Source: Mya arenaria (taxonomy: Eukaryota; Mollusca; Bivalvia; Myida; Myidae). Taken from it: a stretch of DNA of 64,000 nt. Below are positions 23,130-37,329 of the stretch, in pieces (the first letter of the stretch is position 1; every line of letters begins with the position of its first letter). Below the pieces are notes generated by a model. It saw only the letters and a program-made list of their open reading frames with translations. It was not told where the DNA came from and searched no databases. The DNA is taken from contig NC_069130.1 in NCBI RefSeq assembly GCF_026914265.1, positions 14,465,886 to 14,529,885 of the forward strand, in the 5' to 3' direction. The position numbers and the translations under genes are program-made.

Positions 23130-25870
23130 AAAATCTTATGCGATGTGTTTACCCCTTGAAACCAGTGTGTCAAAAAGTTTATTATCCTAGTGTTGTTCAA
23201 ATAGTAATTAGTAAATGACTATATTTGCCATAAATAAAGCTGAACTTAAATACATGTTCATTAATTGAAGAAGAGTGTTAGTGCTATTTTCCAAGTTGTA
23301 TGACGTATGTCATGAGCGATGTTAGTTTCGAAAGCGTATAATTAATTGATAACGAAATATGACGGCCCATATATTGTTTTCTGATAATATTGATATTAAA
23401 GAATGAATCACATGTTGTTTCCTTTGAATACATGACGATTGTTCCCAATCATTAACTCATTACAGTATGCTAATTGTAACAACATGCCTTGCCTGTAAGG
23501 CAACATGCCTTAATCTCGTGTCACACCTAACATTGAATCATTGAAGAACACAAAAACCTTTGTTGATCAATATGCATATATTTACTACTTTTACTTATTT
23601 TTTTCTTTTTCGTTAGTATATATTTTTTTTTATCTCGAGCCGAGTTTATGATTTGCAGCACTTTGTTCCTTAAAGCCAATTATGTTAACATTTGAACACA
23701 CTGTCCAATCAGTGACCTGTTATCCCATTGGTAAAATAAGCACTCTGTGTGATTCTTATATTCATAATAATACTAATAATGTTATCTGAGGTATATATAA
23801 CTGATGGTTATCTTTACTATATAAAGGATGTTATGGTGCTTTAATGCTCGCATATTGGTGTTTCATGCTTTATAGTTTTTTATTCTCATAATTCAATTTG
23901 TCGCCAGATAATAAATCAGTCAGCTGAATCCATTTTACGCAACTGCTAATCTCCAATCCCGTTTCAACACTGTAACGTGTGCTGATTGCTGCACTTAACG
24001 CACTGTTTAATTATAAGCAAATTCGATATTTAAAATGAAAATTCAAATATTTATTTAAAAAATGTATTGAATCTCCCTAAGATACATTGATGAATTAAAA
24101 TCCTGATTTGTTTTTCATTTAAAGACAATGAACTTATTTAACGTTGTTATTGATTTATGATGTCGCTTCCTGAAATTCCGGGAAATGGCCGATAAAAACA
24201 AAGTGTAGTTTTGTAAGTTTAAACAATACAATGTTCACACCTGTAATAAACAAACGGCATATCGTTAAGGATTATTCCGATTGGACGCTTTCTGTCGATT
24301 TGTGTAGTGATTGATTTGGTGTGTAACATACATCTTTTTTGAAGGCCGCAATTTATTTTAAAGAGATTGTGCCTAAACTTGATGCTCAAACATGATCATT
24401 CTAAAGTGTACATGTACCTTATATATATATATAAGCTGCTCCCAAACTCGCACAAGGGCTAAACATACTTTCGCTGAAGATTTAATTGCTATACTGTAGT
24501 GGAGTAAACTACATCGATAATTTAAGGAAGTTTGTGCTAATGTTAATTACACACAGTCCCAATGAAGTTTACTTAAACATGCCAGATCTTTATCTTAAGT
24601 CAGGACCGATTTGCTTAAGTGATACCTGCCTTATGAACTCCATTAATGTTTCCTAAAGCTATGAGAACCATTTTGAAAATAGAAATCATTTGTTTTGAAA
24701 CTCGGTACACATAGTCATCATGAAGTGTGGGGAAGACATGTTGTACAGAGAGTGTGTCAAATTCTGCCAATTGTATAGTTTATATTTTGAATATATTAAA
24801 AGAGGGGGAAACAATTGGTTTTAATAAAATCCTGAACTATAATGTTTGACGTATGTTTACAACTAGAGTTGAGTGCACTTCAACATATTTTTATTTCAAA
24901 TAATCCTTTCCACATAACTGTTGTCAAATAACTAAATCCTGAAACTATAAATAAAATATCCTTAGTTACAATGGAGTTCAGGTATAGTCATTCCTCATGT
25001 TAAATATATAGTTGTTTCATCTTAACCAAAGTTTGAAACAATATGTATGTCATGGTTAACTTTAAAACTATTGACAAGTAACTAACTAGCTATATAGGTG
25101 ACAGTTCATTTGGTATATGATGAACATATTTATTCAATAAAACTACAGGGACAGTCCCAGTAGCCGTACGCACCTGATTTAAGGCAAACTGCTAAGACCT
25201 ATTAGACAGTAAACAACACAGAATTACATCACATACATCAATATAAATTTATCAACAAACATTATAAATGGTGTTAAGGGGAAAGTTCAATAAACATTTA
25301 CCTCTTACAAATGCTTTAGAAACTGCAAATACTTGCACATAAAGAAGTTTATTTTGTACGGATGATTTCGTTCTAATATATTTCTGCACAAATTGAAGCT
25401 CTGTGTTTATTATAATTTATCGTAACAGGTCTTTCCAGTAATCAAAACTAGACAATCAGTTAAACAAATAATCATGACATTCATGTTATTTTTACTTAAA
25501 AGACTATAGATTATAGACCACTAAATAATTTCCTACATATTCTATAGTGAACTTATATACTAGAAATTTTAACTTTGTCCACACCAAGCTGATGTATTTG
25601 TTGTCGGACTCTTATCTTAAAGAATAGAGCGAGCGAGCGGAACAATAAAAATATTTCAATATTTGATTTTAGGAGATGGCTAAGCATTGAACAGAACGTT
25701 TTTCATACTCATATATAATTTGAATCATGCTTGAAACAATCTTCAACTAAAAGTGATATGTACACAAAATGTATTCAAACATATTAAAAAAGTTTCATAA
25801 AACAAATAGTAATATGTATACACAAAGAGTTATTTTGTTTCAAGTAAAAACACGGTTATCGATTCTGACC
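23130..25870. other. Intergenic DNA, no gene seen
   Basis: About 2.7 kb of AT-rich DNA with no credible ORF. It contains a short (TA)n run near 24421-24433 and a small GAGC repeat near 25628. It lies downstream of HSPA12 copy 2. Confidence 0.45.
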
Positions 25871-25878
25871 GCTTCGTT

Positions 25879-28800
25879 TTATTTAAAGCACTGAAAGGTC
25901 ATGTAGGATTCCCTTCCATTGTTCGTCTTTTTGAAAAGAAGTTCTGTATCGCCGAACATGAACGTATTTTCGATACTCTGCTGTTCAAGCGGAATATCTT
26001 TTCTGTTTTCAAGTTCGATCGTCCCGAGCAGTTCACATCCGGGGTCTGTTGTGTACTCTGGGTTCTCCTGTGTCGTCCTGTACACAGGTGTGTGGGATAT
26101 TTCACTAGTAGGAATACTCTTCCTGGTCACCTGTTGATCCACTCGCACCTCTTCGTTCACTCGTACGTACACAGAGAAACAATTAGGCACCCGCCACTTT
26201 CCATTCAGCCGAACCCTCTTCTCCTTTGGATGCTTCTTTTCATCAAAGTAGTCAAACACCGCTGTCCCATACGTGTACTTCATAATCCTAGAGGAGACAA
26301 TGGCGGGGTTGTGTCCAAACCTCACGGCGCCTTTCAAAACGGCGAGGCCCGCGCAAGCAGGTACGATCAGCTTTATGCCTAATATTTCATTCCTCATTCT
26401 CTCCTGAACGTAAGGGCTTTCACCGAAACCGCCTACCAGAATAACGGTTTGAATGCTTTTCATCTTTGGTTCTGCTAAAAGAGATTTGATATGCTGGATC
26501 AGCAGATCGATTGGTTTTTTAAACCATGATTGGACAATTGTTGAATCTATCCTCAGCTTGTCTTTGCCTCTCGTAGTGATAGCATTTTCCCGCACTTGTA
26601 AGGACCCAATTCGTTCCTCCAAAGATTTGGATGAATATTTTTCCGCAAGATCCCTCAGTGAGGCAGACATACGAACAGTTATCTGCTTTATTTTATCAGG
26701 GTCAAATGATCGTTTCTTATGTTCAAATTCCCGAGAGATGTCGAAATAATCGCTCATTTCCGTCTTTCGGAGGTCGGTAAAAGCTTTATCTCCAAAAAGT
26801 TCTTTTAACATGTTCATGTAATTTTCATCAACATAGATGCCTCCCCATGGACCCCCACTGGCTTTGTGGATTTCCTTCAGGCTTCCATCTGGTTTTCGTT
26901 CATGAGCAGATATATCTGCGGTGCCTCCTGGATTTTAAAGAAAGTAATCACTGTTTTGTTTCATAAATAATTTATTAGCACTGTACTTGTTTGATATAAA
27001 TAAGATCCACAGCAAATGAAAGGGGGTCCCGCAAATATAAATTCATATCTGTAAAAGTCATCGTTCCTATCATTAGCTACTTAGTGGTCAAAATGCCATA
27101 GCGTTTATTTTCACTGGAGCTTCATTACAGTAACCGGGTGGTTTCGATTAGATATTCTGAGAAATGTCCTGTTTTTTGCTAAACGAATATCTGACTTGAT
27201 AACATCGAAGAACAATCGGTTTCGGCTAAGATATATCGCTAATGGCTTATTTAAGCATTGTTAAGGAAAAAAGTTTAATTACTATTTTTACTAAAATTCA
27301 TTCAAAACGGTTAGGCCTAGCTAAATTTTACGTCAATAAAACTAATGATTGACGAGCTCCTTTTTGTGACGATAGCCAGTAAAATCCTTTCATTATTGTC
27401 ACGGACCGAGTCGAGGCAGGTTGCCTAGTTAAGATCTGAGAGACAGCTTTGTAAATAAATAAATAATTGCTAACCATAAAACTTGTATCATCGGACTTTT
27501 TTTTTTTTGACTTTATAAATATACGATTGGACGGCTTTGTGTATAGTACGCAGATTGGTGCTCGGTTGCTAAACATTAGTTATCAAGGTTTTGACTCTTT
27601 AAAACATAATTCGATACAACCTTGAAGGGTTTATAACAATGTTCAATTGTGTGATAGGATTAAAAATATCATTGTGTATAAACAAGCTATGGTAGCCAAA
27701 AGTGAATACTCGAGTGGCATAATAGAATAACAGAACGTTGTGGAAACGTACTTATTACGACAAACTCCTATACTTGTACTATGCCTTTCAGGCAAAATAT
27801 TTAATAAAAAATCACTAAACTGATTTGAAAACAAGAGCTGTCACAGTATGTGACGAATGCCCCCGAATGTGACATTGACCTATGAACAAGGTAAGTACAT
27901 AATCAGTTAAAGATCAAACAGCCACATGTCGCCTTAATGTGCCAAAAAACTTTACCATGGGATTGAATATCCTGTATACTTGACAACAATACAGAGTTGG
28001 TATTGCAAATGTGACATTGCCTTTACTTGTCAAATACATATGGCAAGTTATTTTAAATTGCCTCTGAACATAAAATATAACACCCATACTTAGCAACCTA
28101 CACTCTTATGTCCTTATATTCAGCATTCCATTGTGAATAAACACTAAGTGTATCTTTCACGTTAGAGGTAGGGACATGAACCGTGTACGCGACACGTCGT
28201 CTGGGTATGTCGAACACATGTTGCAAGTTATTTTAAAATATGTCCATACAAGAGAAAGTTACAGCCCGGACACGGCAACCTTTACTCTGTTCCTACATGC
28301 CTATATGCAGCATTCCATTATGAATAAACACCTAAGTGTGACCTTGACCTTAGAGATAGGGACACGAATCTGCACGCGACACGTCGTCTTAATATGTCGA
28401 ACACATGTAGCAAGTTATTTTAAGATATGTCCATACAAGAGAAAGTTACAGCCCGGACACGACAACCTATACTCTATGTCCTTATATGCAGCATTCAATT
28501 GTGAATAAACATCTAAGTGTGACCTTACCCTTAGAGGTAGGGACACGAGTCTTGCACGCGACACTTCGACTAGTTATGTCGAACACATGTGGCAAGTTAT
28601 TTCAAAATATGTCCATACAATCGAAAGTTACAGCCCGGATATGACAACCTATACTCTATGTCCTTTTATGCAGCATTCCGTTGTGAATAAACACTAAGTG
28701 GGACCTTGACCTTAGAGGTAGGGTCAAGGGTCTTGCACGAAACACGTCGTCTTGGTAATTTATTTTAAAATCTGTTAAAAAAGTTACGGACGGACGGACA

Positions 28801-30598
28801 GACGGACGGTGCGATTTTAATATGCCCACCTTCGGGGGCTTAAAAATATACTAACATGTTGATGAAAACATAATGCAGATGATGTGGTAAGTTCGTATAA
28901 CGACATAGAAAGGCAAATGCAGTCGATTATCCTAACATATTTGTGTTAATTAATTATTCTGGCTAATTACTTTCAAAATTCAATAAAAAAGTGTTTCGAA
29001 CTCAAAAGGCTTTGCAAAAGAAAAAACAAACATTTAAAGGCTATGTTTACAGTCGGATAAATTCGTAATGATTTAATCATTGTACACAACCTCCGAGATC
29101 GACCACCATGTATTGTGCTCCTTGAACCATTACAGCGTCCTTGGTGCCCGTATTCAGCGTCTCACACCAGATTGAGGCACATTCAGGCTCCAATGCCAGT
29201 TTTAGGCGACTTGTGTCGATTCCAGCCTATAAAAAAATGAGCCATCAAATTGTTATTATCCTAGATGTGTTACACAATTATACCTCAGTATGCTACAGTA
29301 AATATGCGGTTTAAACATATTTTTAGGAAATAAATGCAACTTTTATTACGTACTGTTATTATTTAATGTACGTGCTACACATGTAATTCACCGACGAGAG
29401 TCTAACTGAGAAAGTTTAAAATGAACCAGTATAATACACTAACAGTCATATACGATATTATCGTATATCCAGCTTTCATTCAAATAAAATAAATACGAGA
29501 CTTTTGTAGACTGCATGAAAAGAGAATATGAATACGATATGTTTTGTATTATATAGGAAATATGACACACGACTCTGGCCATATGAAATATAAAATTTTA
29601 GGGACAGGCCCGCCAAAATGACCCTCAGAAGTTGGTAATATTTTTACCAAGTTTTTCTAAAACTAATTCTTACTGCAACTGCTGCATCCCTCATAAATCT
29701 CTTCGCATTGTCATCCCAGATAGCCGGGATGGTCAATACATACACTATATCCGCCTCATTGATTCCTACATTTTGATTGACAACCGCCTTTAGAAGATGT
29801 TCTTTCAGATATTTGATCGACATTACAAACAGCGGGAATGCCTCCATCTGTTTGCCGCAAACGTCCTCCACTGTAACGTCTTTCGTCAAGTGCTAGAGAT
29901 TACATTGTTTCTTTAGTTAATATAACTCATTTTACTTTCAGGAAATAACACTAATGGTCTTTAATACTTATGCGAAAAACTACAGAAACAAGCTGAGTAG
30001 CAAAATGTTTCAGTTGCTACTTGCTTAAATTGGACTAACATGTTTATTTTTCTCTAATAAATTATTGTTGCGATCAGTTTGACGATGAGTATGCATAAGC
30101 ATGTCTTGAGCCGACGCCCGGGACTTTCTGTTTTCACTGACGATGCCTAGGCGTAAACCCCATTATTTATTGATAACAATATGTGGATGCCTGTGTAATT
30201 TGTGCTTGTTGTAATGTGGCGCTAACGTTGTGTTTGTATTATACATAAGACTTTTAGGTTAGTATGTTTTGTTTACTAAAACATACCTCATTACTATGCA
30301 GGACCATCTTAAACCTCCGAAAAAGCCTCCAGTCATCATGTGCATCATCTTCAGCCAGGTATGTATAATAATCTTCAGCCTCAAAACCAAATGAATGAAA
30401 CTCCCCTTTCTGGTTTAGAAGGACGGATGATGGAGTCTTCAAGGAGGCCAATCTGGAAGCACCACCTCCTGCATACCAATTCGAGTTTGTCTGAATCTTG
30501 TTCGGGTCATCTCGGAGAGAGAAAGCATAGCCACTGTACGTCGTTCCAAAATCAAAAGCGGCCACTAACAGCATCTTGCCTTGGACATTGCTTGCCAT
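25879..30598 (-). CDS. HSPA12-like atypical HSP70 (copy 2, intact, four exons)
   Basis: Minus-strand coding exons are 30598-30287, 29892-29674, 29226-29091 and 26927-25879, with GT-AG introns in the same phases as copy 1. The frame is open throughout, giving 571 residues. It keeps FDFGTTYSG, VLTIPAIWDD, DLGGGTAD, GGPWGG and VGGFGESPYVQ. It is the most diverged of the four copies (for example NTGTKDAVMVQGAQ in exon 3 where the others have VKGAVAIAGSQ), and its intron 3 is long (2.16 kb) and holds a dispersed repeat. The start is the ATG at 30598, matching the MAS start of copies 1 and 4. A splice acceptor-like TTCTTTCTTTTTTAG just upstream suggests a 5' UTR intron. Likely functional; clients and regulation unknown. 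Confidence 0.92.
27832..28842 (+). mobile_element. Dispersed element with ~180-bp internal tandem units (in copy 2 intron 3)
   Basis: Starts near ACAAGAGCTGTCACAG and ends near CCCACCTTCGGGGGCTTAAA. Subterminal TGCCCCCGAA (about 27859) and TTCGGGGGC (about 28831) are inverted partners. The core is about four units of about 180 bp sharing TATGCAGCATTCCATT, GTGACCTTGACCTTAGAG, CGACACGTCGTC, AACACATGT and GAAAGTTACAGCCCGGA. A GACGGACGGACAGACGGACG tract lies before the right end. There is no coding potential. I believe this design is common in bivalve genomes, but the name cannot be fixed here. Confidence 0.7.
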
Positions 30599-30647
30599 TG
30601 TTGATAAAGTCACATTCGGCTCTAAAAAAGAAAGAACGGTGAATATA

Positions 30648-30780
30648 GTGTGGTCTAGTGGAGAAGGGGTCCGCCTCTCAGCCGTGAGGTCGTGGTTTGT
30701 TTCTTCTTGGTCTTAAACAAAAACATCCGGGGCAAATTCGTTCTTAGGAGAGATATTTACAGAAGAACGTCAGTGGGCTC
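30648..30780 (+). repeat. tRNA-derived SINE upstream of HSPA12 copy 2
   Basis: The clearest member of this SINE set. GTGGTCTAGTGG resembles box A, and CCGCCTCTCAGCCGTGAGGTC with GTGGTTTG resembles the anticodon arm and a drifted box B. The body has CTTGGTCTTAAACAAAAACA and a TTCGTTCTTAGGAG end. It is antisense to copy 2 and about 50 bp upstream of its start codon, matching the arrangement at the other copies. Confidence 0.7.
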
Positions 30781-30839
30781 GTTCTTAGTAGTAATATGCA
30801 ATGGTAGTTCTGCGCTACTGAAACTATATATTAAAGGTA

Positions 30840-31060
30840 TGAGACCTCCTTCAGCTCAATATCGACTAAACTCGGCCAATATCAACAATATCACACTCGG
30901 CTAATATTAGTTTCCTCCGTTTTGGCTACAAAACTCGCCGAATATAGGATTTGAGAAATGGGCCATTTTCATTGGCTGTCGCATCTCGCCTAATATGAGA
31001 AATATGCTGAAAAATATTTTTAAAGGTAGCCATTTTTATTTCCGTTTTCCTACTGTTTTG
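30840..31060 (+). repeat. Cluster of CTCGGCTAATAT-like words
   Basis: Four variants occur within about 130 bp: ACTCGGCCAATAT, ACTCGGCTAATAT, ACTCGCCGAATAT and TCTCGCCTAATAT. It may be part of an old repeat; no function inferred. Confidence 0.4.
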
Positions 31061-31844
31061 AAAATTTTGAGCTTCGTATAAACCTATTTGGAATACTTGA
31101 ACCTATTGAATGATTGAACCACTTTGTACGGTTTGATATTACAGTTGTATTTATCCGTTGGTGGATTTTACGACTATTATGATTTTGTACACCGATATAA
31201 TGGACGACGAATGTGAAACATATGACATTTTGGTAAACGATTTGCGAAATTAAGTCGAAAAGACATGCTTCCTTACAATGTACAGTGCAATGTCAATTTA
31301 AGGATGCATGACAAAATCAGCAAAGTCAAGTCTAGAAAAACAGACACCATGAATGAATAAGGGATAAATTCTAACGGAAAACGCCGACGTCTCGTCACCA
31401 TTATGATATTGACTATAGTAAGGGCCGATGCGAACGTTTCTCGTGGCTCTTAACGACATTGATCACGGCACCGTTCATGTTATGGACGTTATAACTGACA
31501 ATGTGAACTTACGTAACGGACGTTCATTGCGACAAGAGTGGACTTGAACTCAGTCCCTGTCATGTAATGGACGTTTCCATTGGTCATAAAGGACGTTTCT
31601 AATTGGAAATATATTTGGGAATAATTCAGTCTGCATTCTTCTTGTGTGTGGGGGCGCATTATATATTTAAAAAACGAAAAACAGTTACAAGTTTGAAGTA
31701 AAATTATAAAAGAAATCAAGTATACATTCGCAATGTGTAAAAAGGTTTCACTGGCGGTAAACGTAGAATGTAAACGTTGATTCTGAACTCAAGAAGCTTA
31801 AGTGTAATGCAATTGTTTAATGTATCAAAACTAGTTAAAGCTGT

Positions 31845-31885
31845 GTGTGTGTTTGCGTGCGTACGTGCGTGCGTGCGTGTGTGTT
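31845..31885 (+). repeat. GT/GCGT microsatellite
   Basis: GTGTGTGTGTTTGCGTGCGT followed by further GTGC/GTGT repeats, about 40 bp in all. Confidence 0.85.
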
Positions 31886-33849
31886 TAAAAAACGTTTATC
31901 GATTTGTTCTTCGCGACTGAACTGTATTAATCTTTCTGCTTTAAATGCGTCAGGTATATTTACTTGTTGACGATAATACAAACAAAAACAATTTATGTTT
32001 CTTCTTTTAAAAATATATGAAACTAAAAGGACAAGCCTAGAAGCCAACACACTAACGAAGACCCTGTTTTCAGGCACTAAACAAACGAACCACATATTTA
32101 AAAAAAAAAATCTTCATGTATGTGATATTGTCCATCAAGAGAAGCGTACTGTTCATAATGGAAAAAAACATGTTTCCTTAATCATAGAACAAAAAAGAGT
32201 GAAAAATAAACGTTGTTGCAAGAATATAAAAAATAATCTACATCTTTTTTTGCTTGAATTTTGATCATGAACTGAATAAGACATGTTAGTAAGGAACATG
32301 TATCGAATTATTTATTTTTTAAAGACGATTTATCTCTAACTATTTGTCCTACATGTTTCAAAACTTATCAAAAGAATACACATGTCGGAATAAACAACGT
32401 AAACAAAATATCTTCAACAATCCTATAGAACAGAATTCATCATTACCCACTTGTTCGGCTTTATAATATTTGTGAACGGTTATTGATTGTACCTTTCTGA
32501 AAATGATCTACTTCCGGCTCTGTGTTTTATTCGATGAATTTATTAAGAGATTGATTGCATAAATTGTTTAATATATTCTATGGACGTATGATTTAGAGAA
32601 CAACCTGAAATAACCCACAAAACTGATCAAATTTAAATTATCATAACACTTATGCACTAGTGTATAACTACTTAACATATCGACGATGATGATCTTGACT
32701 AAATTGTATCTATTGTTTAAGGTAAATATATCTGGATAAATCAACTATGAGAGCCTTAGTATTTGCATTAGAGACGGGAAAAATACAGCTTATCAATGAT
32801 ACTATCACAATGCTTTAAAACATTTCAGATATTCCTTTACAAAGAACAGGCGCGTATAGATACAAAATCTTGAATATAACTTTCAACTGAAAAGCTATAG
32901 ATCAATTGTAAATATTGTTTTTAAACCAATGTCACTGTCATTTTTTGTTCAATCTTATCTGTACTAGAGTAAATAGGGTTTATGTTAAGTCAGCCCGTGT
33001 TCTGTCATGATTAGTTATTTCACTGCCTACTTTGCACATTTAACAAAAAAGATGTAGATTGTATGAAGATAGTTGTTGGAATTCCTTGCAGGGGTAATTT
33101 CAATTTCCCTAAACAATTTTCACAAATTTCTACTGCATCACGTATTTACTGGATGCAATTAGTATTCGTCTTTACTGAGTTTAAATGAGTTTCGTCCAAT
33201 TGTTAAATGTTATTTTATCATTTGCAATGATTTTACAACAATTAAATAAATTAATGAATAAATCGGCGGAAAATGTCAACAATTAAGGCTTTGTGACCTT
33301 TGACCTCTTTCACAAAACCTAATACTGTTTGTGCACATTTGTCAGTGGTATTTATTAACAGTGAGTATAGATAGACCAACGAAAAATCTAGAAAAATGTT
33401 TGTAATTGGTCGTTTTTTCGACGGATATATTTGTAGTGAATCTCTCAAATACAAAGCGGAGGAAATATGGAATATATAAAATTTCATTAAATGTCTTCAG
33501 TAAACGCAACATTTATTAGTACCTACTCTACAAAAAAGGATGTACATGAAGCTGTTGAAAAATATTGTACCTCGACATTTAATTTTAAAATGAAAATTTA
33601 AAAACGTTTCATTTTTAACCCTTCTCAAACCTAAATTTCAGTGGAAGGTCTCAAATGTATTTTATACTTTTAGAGATGTATGGAAATGAAGGACACCAAC
33701 TCTCCAAGTTGAAACGATGCGTCAGACCTTGATAGGGATTACAAACCAAAGCCATGAGGTTTTCTTTCAGATAAGAAGATACCTCTCTTATCTAGAAGGC
33801 CAAACAGATAAGAGAATCTCGTGATCGGTTATGAAACCTTTTATACCTT

Positions 33850-36800
33850 TTTATTATATAAGATACTATAATAATCAAATTAATTCCATCAGGGCTTAAT
33901 TCGGTGACAATTTCGGACAAATATATTTACAGGACATGATTTTGATTTACAAATGTATATTGCTGGGGTAAAAAGAAAAGTACATATTTAAGATTGTTTT
34001 TATTTCTTTTGTATGTTTAATTCTATTTGGAATTAATAACGGCTTTTGTATTATGTTTTCAAAATATTTAAACAATTGTATGCACTGGATTGACGATTAT
34101 TACAACGAAGAAAATTACTAGCGAGTTCTGATCAGAGATAATCATATGCAAATCAGCATACTTACCTGAAGTCGGGTAGAAATTTTACTTTTTTTCTTTC
34201 CAGTAAAATGACACTAGTTTAAAAATCAAATATTTGTTTGAAATAGGAATAACGTTATGGTAAAAAAAGAAAGAAAATATCTGTAAAAATATTAAAGAAG
34301 CATGCAACAAAATGAGCAATCCAATCGGCCACAAATTATAAAACATACCTCGTGAGTCCTTTACATGATAAAACATTATGATGTTGGCGCCACCAATAGC
34401 TTGGGCGCAATATTAGATACAACAGTTGTAAATACACCTGACCCATAGCATTTAGATATATGATATCTGAGAAATTATGCACGAATAAGTGTTGAATCGG
34501 GGACTCATCGAGTATATGCAGTTACATATACGCTTGTATTATCCCTTGCAAATGATAGGTATACATTTTGAATTAAATGATCTGTATTCTGTTTTTAACA
34601 TTGATGATTGAATATTCCAAATATAACATTTTTTTGTATGAAAACGAATTTCGTACCTGCGAAATTTCCTTTAGACAAAAGAAAATCCCCGCCATAAAAA
34701 TATGACACAGTCGGACAAGAAATCGACTATCGATCTTTCAAAGAATAATTAAGCCAGTATTTCACTTCCTTTGAGGTAAAATGCATCCTATTTGTACAAA
34801 CGATATATCTTATCTTGTTTAGATAAGTCTTGACAGGCGAGCAGATTATTCACATTAAAGTCAAGTTATTGAAAATTTCAAATCAAAAATACACTTAGTA
34901 TGTTCAGTTGACCAGTTTAAATCCCATTTATCGACCGAAAAGGTTCGGAATGAATGTTTACGTAAGAGCTACCGCCAGACCAGACATTTTAGGACGTTGG
35001 TAATGTTGCACCGGCCACTGGCAATCTGTATCGAACCGATACGCTTCTTCAGGGCATCTGTTTAAGAATATTCAAAACTTATGTCTCACTATATATATCG
35101 TTTACATGGTTTAGGCGGCCACACAAAGTCGCATCCAAACTCTGTCCATAGTGCACAATATTATCATTTAATTAGTATATGCTATCCAATGGTATGTAGA
35201 ATATTGTCAGTGAAATATAACTTGACATGTAATTTTTTCATAACTATGTTGTTAACTTTATGCCAAAGGTATTGTTAAGGTTTGAATTCATATCCGTTTG
35301 ACAGATCATAAGATGTGGATGGAGAATGTTCGAGGACGGCGTTCATAATCGTAACGATATTCAAAAGCAATACACAATTCTTAAGAAAAGATGTATTTAT
35401 AAATGCCTGAATATTTTCCTTACCACGCACAAAAAGATCGCATTCAATAAGTTAAAATTTTCTATTTAATATTGATCGAATATCGGTTTGCATGAATTAT
35501 AAGATAAAACCTTCATTGTTAAGATTTTGTGATAACGTCACATTTGTGATATCATTTGAAATACAATATTTATAACAATAAGTTTTTATATTTGTTAACT
35601 CTATTGGGAAGACGTATTTAGTGAATAAAAAGCAATATGTTTTTTTAACAATCGCCCCTCCTAAAATTAGGCTATGAAACTATCTCTTTAGCGTATTAGA
35701 CTAATCGTCATATGCCAATCGATCACAAACTGCAGCGACTTTGAGGAACGAGACAGCATCTAACGTAAAAAAAAAATGAAATGACCTTAGTAGAAAAGAA
35801 TAGGAATATTGAGCCTCTACGTTTGAACTTCATTGTAAAGAACTCACCGTGAACTATATTAGCTACATAAAAAACCTTAAATACCGTCGAAATTTCAAAA
35901 TTGCTATATTGAAACACAATTATTCCGATGTTTTCCCCTACATAGCTGTATGACATTCACTGAAAAAGCCTTTCTCTTAGCGATTGTACATCAGCACAGT
36001 ATCATACTCTATCCAATGAATAATATCTGAACGTATTATCTAAATAACCTTTACCATTGAAACATGGTTAATTCGAATCAGCAGGCAAAATGTCTGATTA
36101 GAGTGTCATCTTGCCAACGTTTTAATTTTGTTAACGTTTAAAATTCAAAAATAAAAGAAAAAATAACAAGTTTAAATTAAACAATCCTTGTTACCCAGCC
36201 CAGGGAGTCACTTAACATATGATGTGTCTTTTTCGCATCTCATTAGTAACATTGTAATATCTTATAATGTAAAATATGCTTTTAATAAGTACAATAAAAT
36301 AAATGAAATCACCATAGTGAATAATATGTCAACTTTTGTTATCAACGTTTAATCAAACTCAACTCAGCTGTATACATATTGATCATTTCAATTTATCACT
36401 AAATTAAAGACTTCTTTAATGTAATGACTTAAACTAAATGCCGCAAAATCCAGGTGTTAAATTCCCCGAGGTAAAACAGACCACATATCATAGATCGACG
36501 TTGTCTAAATCACGTTCATTTAGGCACACAGATAACAGAGTGTACTCAATAGGACCTCGACGATTTATCCCTGCCAATAAAGGTGTGCAGATGACAGAAA
36601 CATTATTGATGGGAGGTGAATTTTTACGTATAGAAAAATTCGCTACAATGATCAAAAGTGATCATTTAATCGTTTGACCCGCATGTCGAAGAGTTTATCA
36701 GTGATATTGTTTGTTACCAATGCCCTCTGTGAATCGTATGGCTAACACGTGGATTTGACACAATACAACAAATACCACACTTTTTCGTTACATCTTAACA

Positions 36801-37070
36801 TCAAAAAGGCGTTAACGTTCAATACTACTGTTAAACAACCTTTGCGAAATAAAATCCATAAATTTATTGAAACATCATGACCTCACGAGACTATCCTTAA
36901 GTTTGTCCTGATGTGCGCTCTGACCATGACTCTGAGCCCTAATGAGGCACAAGGCATGGATCCTATGAAAGCGTCTCACCCATCCGGATAGCTAGCATGT
37001 TCATGTGAAAGCACCAACAATACATCAAATGTATCGATCATTCCACGTCCAAAAAAGCCTTAAGCAATTC
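33850..37070. other. Spacer of the inverted duplication, no gene seen
   Basis: AT-rich, with no ORF above 80 codons. A 79-codon ORF at 36438-36677 has a slightly richer composition but no recognisable domain and is not credited. Similarity to the other arm fades beyond about 33.85 kb. Confidence 0.4.
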
Positions 37071-37074
37071 TAGC

Positions 37075-37325
37075 AGAGGTGAGGGTGGACAAACAAATGG
37101 CCATCAATAGTACCCCTTCTTGGTCAATATCACTCACATCCGTCTACAGAACTGCACAGGAGTAACCCGAGTTCACAACAGACCAAACATGTAAACTTAT
37201 CTGGACTTGAACAGCAGCCTATACTATTTAAACCACATGTATGTTTGGGGATACAGACCTTCTCATTAAAAGAACAGGTTGACTGGAAAGGAATCATATA
37301 TGACCTTTAAAATACAACATCTTAA
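37075..37325 (+). pseudogene. HSPA12-like 3' exon remnant (locus 6), heavily decayed
   Basis: Nucleotide and patchy protein similarity to the end of exon 4: GAGGTGAGGGTGGACAAACA (EVRVDKQ), ISLTSVYRTAQE, PEFTTD, MFGDTDLL-like and YMTF blocks occur in order, with several stops and frame changes between them. It is much older or more damaged than the remnant at 21.2 kb. It sits near the centre of the inverted duplication between copies 2 and 3. Confidence 0.8.
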
Positions 37326-37329
37326 AACA

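Larger units (their letters stand above)
30780..33850 (+). repeat. Left arm of a long inverted duplication (upstream flank of copy 2)
   Basis: Pairs with the reverse complement of about 40590-43680. Anchor matches: GTTCTGTCATGA(T/A)TAGTTATTTCAC (33000 vs 41430), a GCGGAGGAAATA block (33455 vs 40950), TGTGACCTTTGACC-like and ACCAACGAAAA blocks (33290-33390 vs 41030-41140), and GGCCAAACAGATAAGA with ATCGGTTAT (33800 vs 40630). Distances from the start codons of copies 2 and 3 agree closely (about 2.4 and 3.2 kb for both), so the arms are collinear upstream flanks, moderately diverged with indels. No gene seen inside. Confidence 0.75.

Noticed and set aside
25919-26749. Plus-strand ORFs of 72-98 codons inside HSPA12 copy 2
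   Set aside because: Shadows of the minus-strand coding exon; the same happens in copies 1, 3 and 4.
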